From assembly GCA_026874595.1 (NCBI GenBank), contig CM049309.1, positions 24,619,033 through 24,683,032 of the forward strand: DNA of 64,000 nt, in the 5' to 3' direction. Each line of letters starts with the position of its first letter. The stretch's first letter is position 1. Positions 47,401 to 57,905 of the stretch are shown in pieces. The notes beneath the pieces were generated by a model. That model made no database searches. It saw nothing but the letters and a program-made list of their open reading frames with translations, and was not told the origin of the DNA. Position numbers and translations under genes: made by a program. The stretch is from Sipunculus nudus (Eukaryota; Annelida; Sipuncula; Golfingiida; Sipunculidae).

Positions 47401-49741
47401 GCACTGAGTGAACTCTTGACCTGAACCTGGCTAGACTGAGTGAACTTTTGACCTGTACCTGGCTGCACTGAGTGAACTCTTGACCTGTTGCATAATCTGA
47501 CACAGTTGGCAGTCTGCCAAAGCTATAAATAGATTCAGGCTGAACTTGGGTGCCAAATATGATGCAGTGAGCAGTCTGCCAAAGCTATAAATAGAATGCA
47601 GCTACTGCACTGAGTGAACTCTTGACCTATACCTGGCTGCACTTCTTCCAAACCTGGCACTTGGTAAACCAAGAGCTGCCATCTGTACACAAAAGTGGTC
47701 CCTACTTGAAATAACTTTGTAATTTATTTTCCCAATACAAAATGCTTTTCAGCTTTTTATAAAAAAGAAACCAGGAATATATGTAAAATTATTATGGATG
47801 CATACTGAATGCAAAATTAAAATACAGATATATCTCACTGATGGCAAATTCTTGAATTAAGTTGAGTAGGGATACCAATAATTTATAAACCACATACAGT
47901 TGTCTTTATATAACCACAGAGAGCTGAACATTCATGATTGTAACATTGCCTGGTATGATGAATAATTTAAATCATAAACCTAAATTTTTTAAAAGCTTTT
48001 AAAAAAAATTTCTTGTCAATATTAATCAAAGATAATCTGAAATCTAAATGTCTAGTGGCATGATGTAATAGATGCTGATAAACTGGTGCCAGGCCAGATG
48101 TAACAGCATAACACAGCTATCATATATGGTAAAATGACTCAATTCAATCTCCATAATTCAGCCAAAAATCATTCATCTGGAACCATTAATGACAATTATT
48201 ATAAGAGGGATTATTCTCGTAAAATATTTAACAAACTGGCTTCAGTGGCATCAGTCAAAAAACGTTTCGCAGATTAATAACTCATATAGGATGATACAGC
48301 AAACTGGTTAAGTACAGCTTCCAGTAACTCAGCCAAAAAGCACTGAACCAAAACCATTTGAACAAACTTGAATTGTCAACATCTGAGGATAATTAATGTG
48401 TGAGATTTAAGAATTTGGCCCAGTGGTTTTTAAGAAGAAGATCTTTGTAGCATCTGAGCTAAAATGGGCTGTTGTGGCATATGACTAAATTCAGCTTCTA
48501 ATAACTTAGCCAAAAGTCACTGAAAAGAGACCATTTGAACAAACTTCAGAAAGCACTACCCTAGGATTATTTCTGTGTGATATTAAAATTTTTGCCATAT
48601 GGTTTCAGAGAAGAAGTTTTTTGTAGCCCTGAGTGTGATACAGGCACTGATGACCCCGTACAACAAAGGCCGAGGCAGGTGGCGCCATCAATACCTCAAT
48701 TTCAGATATGACCTATGTGACCAACATTGGCATAAAATTTGGTGATGATAGTGTTATGGAATAAGAAAGGGTATATTTATGACTTGACATATATTTAAAG
48801 GAATATTTCAATATTTCATCTAAAATTTACTTTAGAGGCAAATGAAAATCAATCTTGGTTTCAGTCTGTTCTGATATTCAGACAGAGTCAAAGAATTATT
48901 AATGGTTCATCAGACGACCAAGTATCTAATGGTAATTCAGTATGTTTGTAGAGCCTAAATGTACTCTCACAAATTAGCTCTAAATTGGTTTCTATGATGA
49001 GGAAGGCAGATTATGTTTATAGAGTTTGGAAATAGCATTGTAGGTCAGTCTATAACTGGATCTGTATCAGGTCAATATAATCTTACGTAAAATGATGACA
49101 TGCATAATTATGTCAAATGTCAGGTCACCATTACCATCTGATCCAATAGCAGCTTTTATCAGTGATGTAACTGAGGGTAAATGAATATACATTGATAATA
49201 TCAATCCAAACTCTGTATCAAAAAGTCTTGCATGGTGCGCGATTTGGAGAGTGAGTCAGGGAGGCTGGGCGGCTCTCTCAGAGAGAGAGACTGTCCCAGA
49301 CTGCTTGCTATTGAATAAAGACTTTTGTCATCAAACTGGTCTTGGAACATTGTCAGCCACCAACATCAGCAACTGCTTGTGATACAGGTGGGGACATCCC
49401 CAACCCCCTCCTCTGTATCATTATGGTGGAGACCGGGTCCTGTATCAATAGCTCAAGCCGTTTCTGAGAATTAAATTTTAATATGCTTTGTTGCACAGTT
49501 AACAAAGTTCAACCTCCTTTAACTCGGCCAAAAATCTCCGAACTGAAACCATTCGAACAAACTTGAGAAAGATAAGCAAAATCCGATGGAGTTTTTTAGA
49601 TGACTAATTTTTTGCATAAAATTTTGTAATGCCAACTCTTGCCGTTTTCAAGATAGTATGGGTTAATGTACAGACGACGGAGGACGGCCGACAGACGCCG
49701 GACGACGCCACACCATTGCATAAGCTCACAGGTTCGCTAAA
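47401..49741 (+). repeat. Long dispersed repeat interrupted by an LTR
   Basis: Segment 47575-48751 is collinear with 36010-37260. The repeat resumes at 49448 ('ctcaagccgtttctgaga') and ends with ATAAGCTCACAGGTTCGC at 49719-49737. The left part (47401-47575) has several tandem copies of 'ctgcactgagtgaactcttgacctg'. Confidence 0.8.
48752..49447 (+). mobile_element. Solo LTR, 696 bp, nested
   Basis: It starts TGTTATGGAA and ends CTGTATCA, with the exact 4-bp duplication ATAG (48748-48751 and 49448-49451). The empty site is visible in the paralogous repeat near 37250 (GATGATAGCTC..AGCCG) and 39748, so insertion of this segment is directly demonstrated. A poly(A) signal AATAAA lies at 49314-49319. 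An inner CTGTATCA near 49421 followed by TTATGGTGGAGACCGGG looks like an LTR end plus primer-binding site. It may therefore be a rearranged LTR with a little internal sequence. Confidence 0.85.
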
Positions 49742-49961
49742 AATTGAGGTTTTTCCTTAATATCTCGAAGGAACGAAGTCCTATTGACCCAATTTTCGGC
49801 ATGGTAGGAGATTTTGGGGACATCTAACTGTATGGCGAATTTCAGATTCGCAGGTCCAATTGTGTCGAAACGTGCCAGTCTTACGGACGGACATGCGGAC
49901 AGACAGACAGACGGACGACGGACCACGACTATAGCTCAGATGACTTATAGTCAGCTGAGCT
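49742..49961 (+). repeat. AGCTCAG-hairpin element, 3' part
   Basis: It contains 'ttaatatctcgaaggaacgaagtc', a GACGGACA/GACA-rich stretch (49873-49920) and the intact terminal hairpin at 49933-49961. Confidence 0.8.
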
Positions 49962-50760
49962 AAAAATGACTAGAATATCAGCAGAAGCTGACAAAAGCCC
50001 TCAGCCAAAAGAACAGTGTTTATAGGTGGTTACAGTAACAAGTACAAAATATTTGTTCTCTCATTGATGTATATCTGTATTTGTCTCAGTTATAAATTTA
50101 AACTGGAGAGGTATGTACCATGTTTCATAACAATCCACCATATGCTTTTAGAAGATATTCTGCTCACAAGGCCAAAGTTGAAAAATCTGATAAAAATTCA
50201 TTAAAAATCAGAAATTGTAGGTGGCGCCACCAAACTTGTGCAGCAGATAGAGACCATCAGTCCCAATGATCATAGTTTTTTAAAAATCCACCCAATGGTC
50301 TCTGAGAATTAAGCTTCTAAGTGTTTTTATTTAAAAAGCTCTAAAACGTAGAAAAGAAGGTCAAGGTCACCCATCTTCGAACCTGACCGAGATTTTGTCA
50401 ATATACATCTTCATCAAAGAAATAAAATTCCCATGGTGAATCCTTTTAGAGATATCCCACTCACAAGACCAAAGTTGAAAAATCTGATAAAAATTCATTA
50501 AAAATCAGAAAATGTAGGTGGCGCCATCAAACTTGTGCATCAGGTACAGACCATCAGTCCCAATGACCATAGTTAGTTTTGTGAAAATCCACCTGATGGT
50601 TCCTGAGAAATAAACTTTTAAGTGTTTTTCTATAATCAACTCTAAAATGTAGAAAAATAGGTCAAGGTCATCCATTTTCGAACTTGACCGAGATTTTGTC
50701 GATAAACATCTTCAGCGAAGAAAAAAAATTCCTACTGTGAATCCTTTTACAGTCAGGTAT
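49962..50760. repeat. Two tandem ~299-bp units with one monomer each
   Basis: Units at about 50150-50448 and 50449-50747 match phrase by phrase ('ccaaagttgaaaaatctgat', 'aaaattcattaaaaatcag', 'accatcagtcccaatga'). The first has the exact palindrome (50220-50231), the second GGTGGCGCCATC. Confidence 0.8.
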
Positions 50761-50786
50761 AATGGACTATCCAAACATTCCTAAAC

Positions 50787-50925
50787 ATGCACACACACCA
50801 CACAATATGTGATCCAAAAAATACACAACCTTAAACACACACCACACAATATGTGATCCAAAAAATTCATAACCTTAAACACACACACACCACACAATAT
50901 GTGATCCAAAAAATAAACAACTCCA
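50787..50925. repeat. Three tandem ~46-bp units
   Basis: CACACCACACAATATGTGATCC recurs three times (about 50795, 50841 and 50891), each followed by an A run. Confidence 0.85.
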
Positions 50926-52788
50926 AACAAGAAGACTTCACATTTATTCACTGAGAAAGTGGTCATTAACTTTGACGACTTGCCTGACTCAGTACAAATG
51001 CAGTTTCCTTGTGTATATGTATATATATATTTATATGACCACATCTATATCATATATGTAGTATCGTATTGTGAAATTATTCATGAACGTGTTAATACCA
51101 CTTATATATATAAGTATATACATTACGTATGTGTGTGTGTGGTTGAAAACGTAAGATTTACATGATTATATCCTCAAACTTGCCACCCTTTAGAATTTGA
51201 GGGGAAAAAATCTCACAATTTTTAAATCACAGGCAAAAAAGTATATTAAATTCCTTGCCATCAGCAACTTTCATTTAAAGTATAAGTAAAGTGAAAAAAA
51301 CATAAATGCATTTATTTCAAGTTTTATCCAATGATTAAAAAACTAGGTGTATTTTTTTTTGTTTTTGGTAGCACTGTTATACACATTTGGATCATTTATT
51401 AAGTGTTCCATGGTTCTTGGCACTCAGCTGACAGGTGTGACAGTCATATATGCAGTGATAGCACACAGCATCTCATGTTCCACATTAACAGTTACACTGG
51501 CTTTACTTGAGAGAATTTTAATTCCATCAATAACTTTCACTTATTTATTATCATTGTCAACATTCTTAATTAAAGATGCTAAGTCAAAGGTTTATCAGAT
51601 GCTTCCCTTCTCACAGAATTTGAAGTAAAAGTTGTATTACTTGTGGTGAATTTGATATTAAAGTAAATCTGATGTAGGTTCATTTTCAAGAAATACTCCT
51701 TTCAATATACTAAGTAAGTGGATCATCAATATAATAGTTCTATAAAATGTCAAGAGACCTCACAAAAAGAGTCAGCTGGTGATAGGTACTTAGGTACTAA
51801 TTCAAAACATGTTTTCCAGGCCCATATTACCAAAATTATTACCATTTTTTCAAAGAATTCTGAATTTTTACATGAATAGCATTACATAACTGCATGGATT
51901 TGGCGAGTTCATTGAACCATTAAGATTCTGTAACAAGTCTATCAAAGTGAAATGAGGACACTCACTGAAGAAAATCTGTTCAGATATTTATGAAATATGT
52001 CTAAAATTTTAACCTAGCAATTTAATGAGAAGTTTCCTGACTGTTACCACCAGTTTTAACATTTGGCTGGGCCTATTTTCATCAAGATATCCATCAGCTA
52101 TAAGCACTATCGAGAATGTGGTTTTAAAGGTGCCCAAAACCTGTTACACAAAACTCACACAGTACACGTCTGGTTTCCATGGGATTCTTTTTTTCAGGCC
52201 CCCTGCATGTCAAGTTCAATGTTTCTTAGCCTGTCTATCAAAAATTTCACCTTGCTCATGGATGGGAAACCAGATGGAAGTTCACACTCATTAGCTCAGC
52301 TGATTTTAATTCATCTAAGCTGTTTATATAAGGGTGTACACTGTAGCTGCATGCATTATACCATACGGAAGCATATAAAAATATGAAAAGGTCAAATAAC
52401 TGGTGATAAGTGAGTCTCTGACAGTTTCTAGAATTCTGATATCAGTTTTCAACCACACACATGACAGAACACACAAAAAAAATAAAAAAAAAGAACATTA
52501 TCAATATAAAAAAAAATAAGGTATCTCACACTCCAGGAATATATGTATATCAGTGTATATATACTAGTATATATATGGTATATGGTATACATGTACTTTT
52601 TTAGTATACTTTTATATACATACTAGTTTAAATGATCTCCAGCTGCTATCTTACCAACTTACAAAGAGAAATGTTTCACAAAACGTGAACTGTTGTTGAT
52701 GATGACAATATACATGTGACCAATGGGATCATGATGGTCAGCTGATAAATAGGACGACCAAATGAAAACCTTTAACTGGACCAAATCT
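50926..52788. other. Intergenic
   Basis: No gene supported. A Leu/Ile/Ser-rich 93-codon frame at 51347-51628 follows an acceptor-like TTTTGGTAG but has no donor or relatives recognisable. At 52292-52320 an inverted AGCTCAGCTGA...TCATCTAAGCT is a minus-oriented relic of the hairpin family. Confidence 0.4.
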
Positions 52789-53820
52789 AGTGTCACAGGC
52801 TGCGCTGATCAGCAGAGTACCACCACATAGGGATCACTAGTGTCACAGGCTTTGCTGATCAGCAGAGTACAACCACACAGGGATCACTAGCATCACAGGC
52901 GATACTGCTCAGCAGTGAACTACAACACAGAAATCACTAGTGTCACAGGCTAAACTGATCAGCAGAGTACCACCACACAGGGATCCCTGGCTGTGCTGAT
53001 CAGCAGAGAACCACCTCACAGGGATCACTAGTGTCACAGGCTAAACTGATCAGCAGAGTACCACCACACAGGGACCCCTGGTGTCACAGGCTGTACTGAT
53101 CAGCAGAGAAACACCACACAGGGATCCCTGGTGTCACAGGCAATGCTGATCAGCAGAGAACCACCACACAGGGATCACTAGTGTCAAAGGCTAAACTGAT
53201 CAGCAGAGAACCACCACACAGGGATTCCTGGTGTCACAGGCTATGCTGATCAGCAGAGAACCACCACACAGAGATCACCAGTGTTTCAGGCTGTACTGAT
53301 CAGCAGAGTACTGCTACACCGGGATCACTAGCATCAAACGCTATACTGATCAGCAGAAAACTACCACACAGGGATCACAAGTGTCACAGGCTAAACTGGT
53401 CAACAGAGTACTTCCACACAGGGATCTCTGGATGTGCTGTTCAGTTGAGAACCACCACACATGGATCATTAGTATCACACGCTGCACTGGTCAGCAGAGT
53501 ACCACCACACAGGGATCCCTGGTGTCACAGGCTACACTGATTAGCAGAGTACCACCTCACAGGGATCACTAGTGTCACAGGCTAAACTGGTCAGCAGAGT
53601 ACCACCACACAGGGATCACTAGTGTCACAGGCTGTACTGATCAGCAGAGTACCACCTCACAGGGATCACTAGTGTCACAGGCTAAACTGGTCAGCAGAGA
53701 ACCACCACACAGGGATTCCTGGTGTCACAGGCTACACTGATCAGCAGAGTACCACCACACAGGGATCACTAGTGTCACAGGAAGAAATGATCAGCAGAGA
53801 ACCACCACACAGGGATCACT
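52789..53820. repeat. 50-bp minisatellite, about 20 copies
   Basis: The consensus, in two halves, is AGTGTCACAGGCTAAACTGA and TCAGCAGAGTACCACCACAC, then AGGGATCACT. A few units are shortened (for example at 52985). Two variants alternate: ATCACTAGTGTC and ATCCCTGGTGTC. The unit is not a multiple of three, so no protein repeat is encoded. Several units contain the palindrome TGCTGATCAGCA. Confidence 0.95.
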
Positions 53821-54668
53821 CATTCCTGATCATATTCATGGTACTTCCATGGATATATCCAGGAAGAATAGCCAGCACGTTCATAATAAAGCCTTCAACT
53901 GATCATCACAGGACTATAGCAAGCTTTGCCATCAAATTGAACCAAAAGCTCCATGTTAATCCATCTTAATTTCAGTTGTAAAAATAAAATTGATGATTAT
54001 TGCATAAACATGCCTAGGTAAAGAAATACAAACTAAAAATGGTAGTAAAGAAATCTAGATGCCACTACAAGACTGTAAAAAGACTATATAACATATATGA
54101 TACACAATAAATTTCTTCCAAATCAATTTTTAACAATAAATTTCCTTCACAGTCCAACATACAGAATCCAAGTAACAAATGCAAAATTAAAATATAAATA
54201 GTTTTCTTGGTATCTGGACCATTTTATGTTATATATAAACTACTCATTTTATTTACTGTAATATTAAGAAATGGTGTGTGATGTACTTACTTGCAAATAT
54301 TTTCTTTAACAACAAAAGGCATAAAACAGAACATTTTGATGAAAGTTTGTAAAGCACTGACTGGATCTTTATCTGGCCTGTTACAGATTCAACATTTCAA
54401 GGTCATTCACTAAAATTTCATTCTTTTTATCTTTCTTATTTCTTTAAGTTAGGATTTAATGATAATTCTTATATTCAAGCATGCCTGCACGTTGTTTAGA
54501 ATATATCCAATGTGTGCATGAACTCCTGAAAAAAACTAACTTCAGCATAATAACATAATTAACCAAATGAATGAGGGACCCAAGGCTCATGGTGCTTAGT
54601 TGACTTATCTTGAATAATATATGAAGAGCTATTTTTGTAACCAAAGAGGCACTTAGTTCTTTGATATC
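53821..54668. other. Intergenic, AT-rich
   Basis: No gene. A decayed GACCCATGGGTC-type start (GGGACCCAAGGCTCATGG) lies at about 54572. Confidence 0.4.
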
Positions 54669-54694
54669 GGGGGGGGGGGGGGGGGGGGGGGGGG
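54669..54694. repeat. 26-base G run
   Basis: Uninterrupted G. Its length is likely to be unreliable in sequencing. It lies just downstream of the poly(A) signal of the minus-strand gene. Confidence 0.95.
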
Positions 54695-54762
54695 TATGAC
54701 TAGGTTTATCAATGAGTCAGGCTTAAAACTAGAAATGGTCAACACTTATCACAAAATATAAC

Positions 54763-54768
54763 TTTATT
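54763..54768 (-). terminator. Poly(A) signal on the minus strand
   Basis: AATAAA on the minus strand, 33 bases after the stop codon of the exon at 54801-54991. Confidence 0.6.
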
Positions 54769-54800
54769 GCCACACTATAAAAGTTTGTGACTGCATTTTG

Positions 54801-54991
54801 TTAAAGGTTAAATAAAATAATTGAATAACAATCAACTGAGTGGAATTGGAAAACATTTTCATTAACAACAGTGAACTTGATATTTTGATCAGACCACGTT
54901 ATCTCTACTCCTGAATTTATGGCATCAGGGAAGTTTGTAAACACAAGATAATCACTCTCCCATGACCAGGTGTTGTATTTTCTATAACCGG
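54801..54991 (-). CDS. Terminal exon of an unidentified gene
   Basis: On the minus strand a pyrimidine-rich acceptor (CCCCTGCTTTGTCAG|CCGG) opens a 191-base segment: two bases finishing a split codon, then 62 residues and TAA. The product reads GYRKYNTWSWESDYLVFTNF and continues with PDAINSGVEITWSDQNIKF to a hydrophobic end. It is rich in aromatic and beta-strand residues, like an extracellular beta-sandwich or lectin-like C-terminus, but I do not recognise the family. The poly(A) signal just after the stop supports a real 3' end. The preceding exon should lie at higher coordinates; the candidate at 57524-57729 has a compatible phase. Confidence 0.55.
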
Positions 54992-55184
54992 CTGACAAAG
55001 CAGGGGATGTGGAAGGCAACAATGAATTTTAGACTCGGTGACTAAGCTATAGTGATCACTCTTTGTCAGTTTTCTGACACTTTATTAACAGGACACAAAT
55101 TATAAATGTTAGACCTAGAAGCTTATGATATTTTCTAAGATCTTGGAAAAACTTTTTCAAAACCTAAATTAAGTCATGGTGAAC

Positions 55185-55600
55185 CAGGTTCTGTGGTCTA
55201 GGGTTGGAGCACAGGGATCAAGGCTGGGAGGTCATGAGTTGAAATCTGAGCCCTGCCAGTAAGATTGTTACACAGTCAGCCCCCGCCCAGGCTGAACGCT
55301 CTGCACAATTAATGAGGAGACTGTACCCAACAGTCATGTTTCACTCATAAACAAGTGGCCTTTCAGGTGTTCATTTGTGTTATGACCCAGCAATGGGGCT
55401 GACACACATCCAGGACCCACATAAGTGGTACACCTAGCCTAATTAACACCAGGATTATTGAGTGTAAGCCCTCATCGCACAGCCTGAAACCATGTGAAAT
55501 CTGCAGATGTACATAGTAGCGGTACTTAGTTAACCCTGAACACAACCTTGAACACTGAGATTTTACATTCAAGGTGTTCAAATTAAGTTTCACCCAGAAC
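55185..55600 (+). mobile_element. tRNA-derived SINE
   Basis: The head resembles a tRNA promoter: an A-box-like TGGTCTAGGGTTGG (55194-55207) and a B-box-like GAGTTGAAATCTG about 30 bases later, in the typical SINE sentence 'ggtc.aggttggagc...gggaggtcatgagttgaaatct'. The body to about 55600 has no tRNA character. There is no clear tail or target duplication. The minus-strand frame at 55363-55593 lies inside it and is not a gene. Confidence 0.55.
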
Positions 55601-55972
55601 TATACAGAATACAGGTAACCATGACCAAATTCTAGGCTTCAAAGGAGATTTATCCAGAACTTATCAGGGTGTCAGGTTAGAATTTTTAGTATGAATATGA
55701 TTTATATCTTTTCAAAGGCTGCCCAACAGGCTGATACTGAAACTCCTTTTCAGCTGAGCTGACAAAAGATGAAATGAACCTTGCACCACCTGCCAAATCT
55801 ATCCAGGTCCAGAAGAACATAAAATTTCATGTCAATCAATGAAACCATTCTGTGGTTTCCTATTTTTGTGCAAACATTGTTCAAAATGGCCAAACATACA
55901 GATACTTGCAAATCTCAGTCATATTCAAGAGGAAATGGTAGGGCCAATATTTTGTTTAAAAATGTATTTCAA

Positions 55973-57050
55973 CTAGAAAACGGGTAGTCGACAAGCGACG
56001 ATGTGTATCCGCCAAACTCAGAGAAGGATGGGTGAAGTGAGGCATGGATTGAGTGGCAAGGGGATATAGAGTTACATGTGTTACATATTAGAATGGATCT
56101 CTGCCACATAAACATGATTGTAGGTGACGCCACCTGTTATTTGAATGAGAAACTATCCAAGATGTATACACATGCAAAATTTTATGTGGAAAAGTCAAAC
56201 CACTGCAGAGATATGAGTGATTTTATCCCACAGCAGACAAACAGATGGACGCTGTGCAGAAATATCTGCAGGTGGCGCCACCATTTTTGTGTATGTTATA
56301 ACGCTATCCAAGGGCTACATTTGTGTAAATTTTTTTTCCTGATTGGTCAAACAATTCCGGAGATATAAGCATTAATGTCTGCAGCGTGAACCTGAATGTG
56401 GGTGGTGCCACCTGTCATAAAATCAAGAAAGCTATGCAGGATGTATACGCATGCCGAATTACAGGTAATTTGGTCAAACCACTGCAGAGATATGAGTGAT
56501 TTCAACCTAAGGCAGACAAACAGATAGACGCTGTGCAAAAATATCTGCAGGTGGCACACCATTTTTGTGTATGTTATAAAGCTATCCCAGGGCTACATTT
56601 GTGTAAAATTTTTTTCCTGATTGGTCAAACTGTTCCCGAGTTATGAGCTTGGATGTCTGCAGCGTTAACGTGAATGTAGGTGGCGCCACCTGTCATAAAC
56701 TCAAGAAATCTACCTAGGATGTATATGCATGCCGAATTTTAGGTGAATTAGTCAAAACACTGCAGAGATATGAGTGATTTTAACCCAAGGCAGATGAACA
56801 GATGGACACTGTGCAAACATGGTTGCAGGTGGCGCCACCTTTTTCTGTGTATGTTATAAAGCTATCCCAGGGCTACATTTGTGTAAAAAATTTTTCCTGA
56901 TCGGCCAAATGGTTCCCGAGATATGTGGGTTTATGTGTGGAAACAGACGCACAAATGACCGCTGGGCAGAGAGGAAAGGTCAGAGGTCATGGTCACTTGG
57001 TTAGGCACCAGTTCACATGTGACATGATTATGATTGTAAACACAATCCCC
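55973..57050 (-). mobile_element. Helitron-type element, right end decayed
   Basis: The minus-strand 3' end is a hairpin (TCGTCG...CGACTAC), CCGTTTTCTAG, then T. The body has six A/B monomers, with exact palindromes at 56271-56282, 56679-56690 and 56828-56839. The right part has the family's 'agaggaaaggtcagaggtca' and 'gttcacatgtgac' but the TCCGCC terminus is missing. Confidence 0.72.
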
Positions 57051-57523
57051 AGGTATAAAATATTTATGTATAACTACAAGGATTCAGCAACAGGGTTGGA
57101 TGAAAGGTATGACTGATTTTCATCTGAGAAAAACCAGAAATGAATATGTGACCTAGTTTCAGGTCTGGTAAGAGGATTTGTGAAAGATACATGTATACAA
57201 TATTACATGGCCTAAGCTCAAAACATTGCAAAATGTCCACACAGACTGAGAGACAGAGGGTGATGGCTATGATTCAGGTGAGCTAACCATTGAATTCCAG
57301 TGAGAAATGAATTAAATGAAGGAGTGTATTTCTTGTCTCTGACTGACCACAGTTGCAACAATCTTTACCATCAAAAGGAAAAGACAAAAAATAATTCCAT
57401 TAAACGACACATTTAATGGCCCATGTGCCATCTGCACTTCTGAAATTTAATACAGTCTTTTTAGGAATTCAGGCAATAACAACAAATAAAAAAATAACAA
57501 AGAAAACAAGCTTTTTCTAGGAC

Positions 57524-57729
57524 CTTGGTATTTGTCTTCTCCAGCAACCTCCCCTGGTGTCATCCACTGTATGAGGTCCGTCAGTCTTCCTGGCCTGATG
57601 ACATGCTGGCACAGCCTCTCAAGAAAACTCTTTTCTTCAGCCCATATATTTAACTTTTCATATCTGATAACTGGGGTTGCTGTACCAAACTTTGAAACAT
57701 TCAATCCAAATCTCATGAGCCAGCCATAA
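57524..57729 (-). CDS. Possible exon, low confidence
   Basis: The minus strand has an open segment reading YGWLMRFGLNVSKFG, then PVIRYEKLNIWAEEKSFLER and RPGRLTDLIQWMTPGEVAGE, with protein-like composition. A weak acceptor (CTACTGTAAG|) precedes it and a weak donor (CAAG|GTCCTA) follows. Splicing at that donor would leave one base, which fits the two-base start of the exon at 54991-54801. It lies 180 bases below the stop of the gene at 57906-61071, so it would be a separate gene or an alternative 3' exon. I do not recognise the protein. Confidence 0.3.
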
Positions 57730-57905
57730 ATACAGACTTACAGTAGCTTAATCTATAACCTCTGACATGTCTTGGTCAACTGAGAAAAGGAAACAAATTT
57801 GCCACACAGAAGTTGCCTTGCTTCTATTCAATGTATGCAACATGTTTTTTCTCATCTTTCTGAAAACGATTCATTTGGCCTGACTGAAGGCTAGCATGTC
57901 ATGGC

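Noticed and set aside
51347-51628. Membrane-protein-like 93-codon frame
   Set aside because: Hydrophobic only because the DNA is T-rich; no donor site or partner exon.
52789-53820. CRISPR-like regular repeats
   Set aside because: Units are contiguous 50-bp tandem copies without unique spacers, and the genome is eukaryotic.
55194-55250. A functional tRNA gene
   Set aside because: A- and B-box-like words are present but no cloverleaf can be folded from the flanks; a SINE head fits better.
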